From Thermoproteota archaeon (GTDB taxonomy: Archaea > Korarchaeota > Korarchaeia > Korarchaeales > Korarchaeaceae), in assembly GCA_003661365.1 (NCBI GenBank), contig QMVZ01000020.1, positions 1 through 16,309 of the forward strand: a stretch of DNA of 16,309 bases, written 5' to 3'. The notes beneath the pieces were generated by a model. That model searched no databases, was not told the DNA's origin, and worked only from the letters and a program-made list of their open reading frames with translations. Each line of letters opens with the position of its first letter. Position 1 is the stretch's first letter. The translations under genes and the position numbers were made by a program. Of this stretch, positions 13,307 to 16,309 are shown piece by piece.

Positions 13307-14130
13307 TGGCAGAGCCCATAATAAAGGTTGAGGACGTTTGGTTCCAATACAGTCCTGAAGTAGTTGCGCTAAAGGAGATAAATCTTGAGATTCACTCTGG
13401 AGAGATCTTAGCCTTAATAGGACAAAATGGAGGCGGAAAGACAACTCTTGCAAAACACTTCAATGGACTCCTAAAGCCGACAAAAGGCAGGGTCTTAGTT
13501 GCAGGGATGGACACAAAGGAGACACCGACTCATAAGATAGTGGCCAAGGTAGGATATGTGTTTCAGAACCCTGCTCATCAGATATTCATGAGCACCGTTT
13601 ATGAGGAAGTTGCATATGGGCCTAGAAACTTGGAATTAAGCGAAGAAGAGGTGGATAGAAGGGTAAAAGAAGCTCTAAAGGTGGTTGGATTAGAAGGAAC
13701 CGAGGAAATGCATCCATATGATTTAGATTACGGGAAGAGAAAACTCCTGACAGTCGCTTCAGTACTGTCAATGAATCCAGAGGTCTTCGTTTTAGATGAG
13801 CCTACAACAGGCCAAGATCATGTTGGAAGAAGGGTTCTAAGTGATCTGTGCATTAAATTAAACAAGGAGGGTAAGACTGTCGTAGTGATAACTCATGACA
13901 TGAGGTTTGTTGCAAGAACCGCTAAAAGAGTTGTTCTAATGGCAGAAGGCAGGATATTGAAAGATGGGCCAGTAGAAGAAGTATTGTACGACTATGAGAC
14001 GCTAAGAAAGGCTTTCATAAGACCTCCACAAGTAGTTGAGCTGAACTTGAAGGTAGGCAAGTTCCCTGAAAAGTTCCTGACGGTTGATGAAGCTGCTGAA
14101 ATGATTAGGGGCATCCTTAAGTCTCGTTAG
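13306..14130 (+). CDS. ecfA2: ECF transporter ATPase EcfA' (second, degenerate signature)
   Basis: A 274-residue partner ATPase: Walker A GQNGGGKTT (39-47), Q-loop VFQNP (Q87), Walker B VFVLDEPT (160-167, E165) and switch histidine H197 in ITHDM are intact. The signature LSGGQ is replaced by LDYGK (140-144, in YDLDYGKRKLL). In a heterodimer this motif faces the Walker A of EcfA, so one of the two ATP sites is non-consensus, a known asymmetry in ABC heterodimers. The ATG at 13306 overlaps the preceding TGA and has GGGGAGGTG 7 nt upstream; a GTG three bases earlier (13303) is an equally good start and would add one residue. The last 14 bases overlap the tail of the convergent MFS gene. Confidence 0.92.
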   Translation: MAEPIIKVEDVWFQYSPEVVALKEINLEIHSGEILALIGQNGGGKTTLAKHFNGLLKPTKGRVLVAGMDTKETPTHKIVAKVGYVFQNPAHQIFMSTVYEEVAYGPRNLELSEEEVDRRVKEALKVVGLEGTEEMHPYDLDYGKRKLLTVASVLSMNPEVFVLDEPTTGQDHVGRRVLSDLCIKLNKEGKTVVVITHDMRFVARTAKRVVLMAEGRILKDGPVEEVLYDYETLRKAFIRPPQVVELNLKVGKFPEKFLTVDEAAEMIRGILKSR

Positions 14131-15229
14131 TAGGTCTTAATAGAAATCTGATGGTAATTGCTTGCAGAGTGAGCAATATCATCATGAAGAAAACTCCTAT
14201 GTTAAGATCTTTGAATCCAGAGACGAAAATAGGGGAGATAAAATAGCCCAAGGAGTATGCAGAACTTGACGCCCCTATGGCAAAGGCTCTTTCATTCTCT
14301 GAAGTTAATTCAGACACCAATGAGGTAAGAGCAACGTTACAGACAGCTATAGAAGCTCCAAATGTGCTAGAAAAGATGAAAAGAAATGCTTTCGATTTTA
14401 ACAGGATGAACAAGCCTGATGCAAAAAAGGTAAACAGGGAGAAGTTTACTGCCCAGCTATCCGCCCTTAAAACCCTAGTCATGAAGGGCATCATCAGTTG
14501 AACAGTCAAGCTGAAGGCAAAATAGAGGGATAATACCTTACTGAACTCCGATGGATCATGTCCCCAAGCTCTAACCAGACCAATTCCTGCTCCTTGAAAA
14601 TACCCTTCCAAAGCCCCTATGAGAAGTGATATCATAAGAGGTATTGTTATTTTCTTTAAGCTCAAGTAGGACCGCTTTTCGTACAAAACTTCTTCTGGAA
14701 ATGGGGGTAAAAGGAATGCTGATATGAGCGGAAGTGCTACTAACAAGAAAAAGCCCTTTTTAGGATCAGATTCAAACAGATAGGAGTAGAAGAAAGGCCC
14801 TGAGAACAACCCAAAGCCCATTGAGGCATACAGCAAACCCAAGGAACCCTCTCTTCGCTCTAAGGATTCAAAAGAAGTCGTGGTTATGAATGAATTGAGG
14901 ACAAGGGCTTCTGAAGCCCCCGTGAGAAACCTTGAGAGGGCAAGCATGCGTATAGAGTTAGAAAGCATCATTATAAAACCCGAAACGGATGCTCCTAACA
15001 GACCAAGAAAGGCAACTCGCTTCCTTCCGAAACTATTGATTAGGAGGCCTGACATGGCGCTGAGAATTGTGAATGCTAGACCCCAGATCCCAACCACAAA
15101 CGAGACAAGTTCATTTGAGAAGGATATTGAGTAAACCTTCTGAGCTATAGCTGGAATCGTTGCTCCCACACCCATCGTCAAGAGGAAAGTCGAAAGGCAA
15201 AGGAAAGTGAGACTCTTACCGAGTTTCAA
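14117..15229 (-). CDS. Major facilitator superfamily transporter
   Basis: A 12-helix membrane protein of the MFS (about 370 residues). The first helix TFLCLSTFLLTMGVGATIPAI is followed by a helix 2-3 loop GLLINSFGRKRVAFLG, the G-x-x-x-D/N-x-x-GRK motif A, and by TGASEALVLNSFITTT at helix 4-5. The second half repeats the six-helix pattern. The frame is open to ATG 15319, but that would place 30 polar residues before helix 1 inside the amidohydrolase gene. A TTG at 15229 overlaps the amidohydrolase stop as TTGA, has GGTG 7 nt upstream and starts just before helix 1, so I prefer it. Coupling to an amidohydrolase suggests transport of that enzyme's substrate or product (a base, nucleoside or related N-heterocycle). 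Drug efflux remains an alternative; motif A is shared by both. Confidence 0.85.
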   Translation of the reverse strand: MKLGKSLTFLCLSTFLLTMGVGATIPAIAQKVYSISFSNELVSFVVGIWGLAFTILSAMSGLLINSFGRKRVAFLGLLGASVSGFIMMLSNSIRMLALSRFLTGASEALVLNSFITTTSFESLERREGSLGLLYASMGFGLFSGPFFYSYLFESDPKKGFFLLVALPLISAFLLPPFPEEVLYEKRSYLSLKKITIPLMISLLIGALEGYFQGAGIGLVRAWGHDPSEFSKVLSLYFAFSLTVQLMMPFMTRVLRADSWAVNFSLFTFFASGLFILLKSKAFLFIFSSTFGASIAVCNVALTSLVSELTSENERAFAIGASSSAYSLGYFISPIFVSGFKDLNIGVFFMMILLTLQAITIRFLLRPTNET

Positions 15230-16309
15230 GGAACTACACCATGTAGAAATTCTGAGAATAGCTCTCCTGCCTTCCTTAATATGGCACTCTCGTCCAGACT
15301 GGTGTGCCTTCCGTCCCAAACGAGTACTTCTCCATCTACTAGTACGCCAAAAACGTCTGAAGCTTGGGCTGAATAAACTATATGCGAGTTTATTGCCTCC
15401 AAAGGCAGGTACCTAGGCTTAGATACATCAATTAAGGTTAAATCAGCCCAATAACCAGGGGATATCCTTCCCACCCTTTCCTCAAGTCCCAGTATGTTTG
15501 CAGCCTGAGTAGTCGCCATATCCAGCGCCTCTTCAGCACTTACTGCCTTTGGATCCATCCCAACCCCTTTGTGTAACGTCGATGCGATCCTCATCTCTTG
15601 AAACATGTCTTGACTCGAGTTGCTGGCTGCTCCATCAAGACCAAGCCCTACTCTCACTCCCATCTTTATCATCTCAGGTACTCTCGTCACGCCTGACGCA
15701 AGCTTCAAGTTGCTTGAAGGGCAGTGGACAACCGCTGTTCTGTACTTCGAAAGCGTCTCGATATCGGTTTCACTTATCCAGATGACATGAGCCAATTGCG
15801 TTCTTGGACTCAGGAAGCCTAAGTCCTCTAGAAGCTCAATTTCGCTCTTTCCATTCCTTCTTTTGCAGAGATTCGCGTTTATCCTGCTCTCACCAACGTG
15901 AGTGTGAAGTCTAAGTCCCTTTTCCCTAGCCAGCTCAGCGGATCTCTCAAAGAGTTCGTTGGAGACTGCAGGAAAACCTACTGGGGCAAGGGAAACCCAT
16001 AGCTTTTGATTCCCCTGAAACTCTCGTATGCTTCTTTTAGCCTTTATCAATTCCTGCTCTAGAGATGAAACCTCTTGATCGGGGAGTTCTGGGGTGTCAG
16101 CCATGAGGATGGATAGTTCAGTCCTCAGCCCCACCTTTTTGGATGCGCTAGCAACTATCTCAGGAAAAGGCTCCATGTCTACAACCGTGGTGATTCCTCC
16201 TTTGAGTCTTTCGAGAAAAGAGACAGTGGAGGAAATCTCCAATAATTCCTTTCCTACCCTTGTATAGGATATTTCAGTCGCGTTCAACCACTCCATCAGG
16301 CACATCTCA
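15226..16309 (-). CDS. Amidohydrolase, 8-oxoguanine/MTA deaminase-like (5' end beyond right window edge)
   Basis: About 360 residues of an amidohydrolase whose N-terminus, including the HxH metal motif, lies outside the window; the frame is still open at 16308. Visible are LMEWLN at the start (the segment usually 25-30 residues after HxH), LHTHVGES (metal histidine and catalytic glutamate intact), AHVIW (catalytic histidine), VVHCPSSNLKLASG (substrate loop) and GLGLDGAASN (metal aspartate). The loop sequences are closest to 8-oxoguanine deaminase/hydroxydechloroatrazine hydrolase-type and MTA deaminase-type enzymes. Deamination of an oxidised or ordinary purine is the best guess. Its stop overlaps the MFS start, pairing an enzyme with a transporter. 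Of the three amidohydrolases in the window this is the most distant: it lacks the DHYFFM segment shared by the other two. Confidence 0.9.
   Translation of the reverse strand, partial: EMCLMEWLNATEISYTRVGKELLEISSTVSFLERLKGGITTVVDMEPFPEIVASASKKVGLRTELSILMADTPELPDQEVSSLEQELIKAKRSIREFQGNQKLWVSLAPVGFPAVSNELFERSAELAREKGLRLHTHVGESRINANLCKRRNGKSEIELLEDLGFLSPRTQLAHVIWISETDIETLSKYRTAVVHCPSSNLKLASGVTRVPEMIKMGVRVGLGLDGAASNSSQDMFQEMRIASTLHKGVGMDPKAVSAEEALDMATTQAANILGLEERVGRISPGYWADLTLIDVSKPRYLPLEAINSHIVYSAQASDVFGVLVDGEVLVWDGRHTSLDESAILRKAGELFSEFLHGVVP

Noticed and set aside
14277..14501. Plus-strand open frame of 74 codons
   Set aside because: It is antisense to the middle of the MFS gene, whose membrane-helix pattern is clear; the frame is a shadow.
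15230..15319. ATG at 15319 as start of the MFS transporter
   Set aside because: The extra 30 residues are polar, lie wholly within the amidohydrolase gene in another frame and precede helix 1; TTG 15229 with GGTG fits better.
1..16309. CRISPR arrays, insertion sequences, tRNA or rRNA genes, integrase attachment sites
   Set aside because: I looked for regularly spaced repeats, transposase motifs, tRNA-like cloverleaf ends and terminal inverted repeats and saw none.

Overview
The window looks like chromosomal DNA from a thermophilic archaeon, probably of the TACK/Thermoproteota kind. No rRNA or diagnostic marker gene lies here, so that placement is inference. The reasons are: arginine codons dominated by AGA/AGG, frequent ATA isoleucine, many TTG starts, TATA-like boxes about 25-28 nt ahead of first genes that lack a Shine-Dalgarno (leaderless style), GGTG/GGAGG ribosome sites inside operons, and pyrimidine-rich 3' ends. 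Coding density is high and no intergenic gap exceeds 300 bases.

Layout. (1) 1-2068, minus strand: the start of a PfkB-family sugar/nucleoside kinase cut by the left edge, a second complete PfkB kinase, and directly upstream of it a BtpA-family TIM-barrel protein. (2) 2199-3530, plus: an amidohydrolase resembling methylthioadenosine/S-adenosylhomocysteine deaminase but with a changed catalytic glutamate. (3) 3778-6425, plus: a three-gene ABC-2 type exporter (ATPase and two permeases). (4) 6502-7845, minus: a second, canonical amidohydrolase of the same subfamily. (5) 8014-14130, plus: ribokinase; a uridine-phosphorylase-like nucleoside phosphorylase; then an ECF importer operon in the order S component, T component, nucleoside hydrolase, EcfA, EcfA'. 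(6) 14117-16309, minus: an MFS transporter translationally coupled behind a third amidohydrolase of the 8-oxoguanine/MTA deaminase kind, which runs off the right edge.

Taken together this reads as a nucleoside uptake and breakdown island. The ECF system (with a nucleoside hydrolase encoded between its T and A genes) and perhaps the MFS protein bring in nucleosides or bases. The three amidohydrolases would deaminate purine-type bases or nucleosides. The hydrolase releases free ribose, which ribokinase makes into ribose 5-phosphate. The phosphorylase releases ribose 1-phosphate, which one of the PfkB kinases could handle. The BtpA protein, a TIM barrel with a phosphate-binding loop paired with a PfkB kinase, is a candidate for a further sugar-phosphate step of unknown chemistry. 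The most interesting predictions are an archaeal ECF importer for nucleosides and the PfkB-BtpA pair. The substrate of every one of these proteins is inferred from family and neighbourhood, not shown by the sequence.
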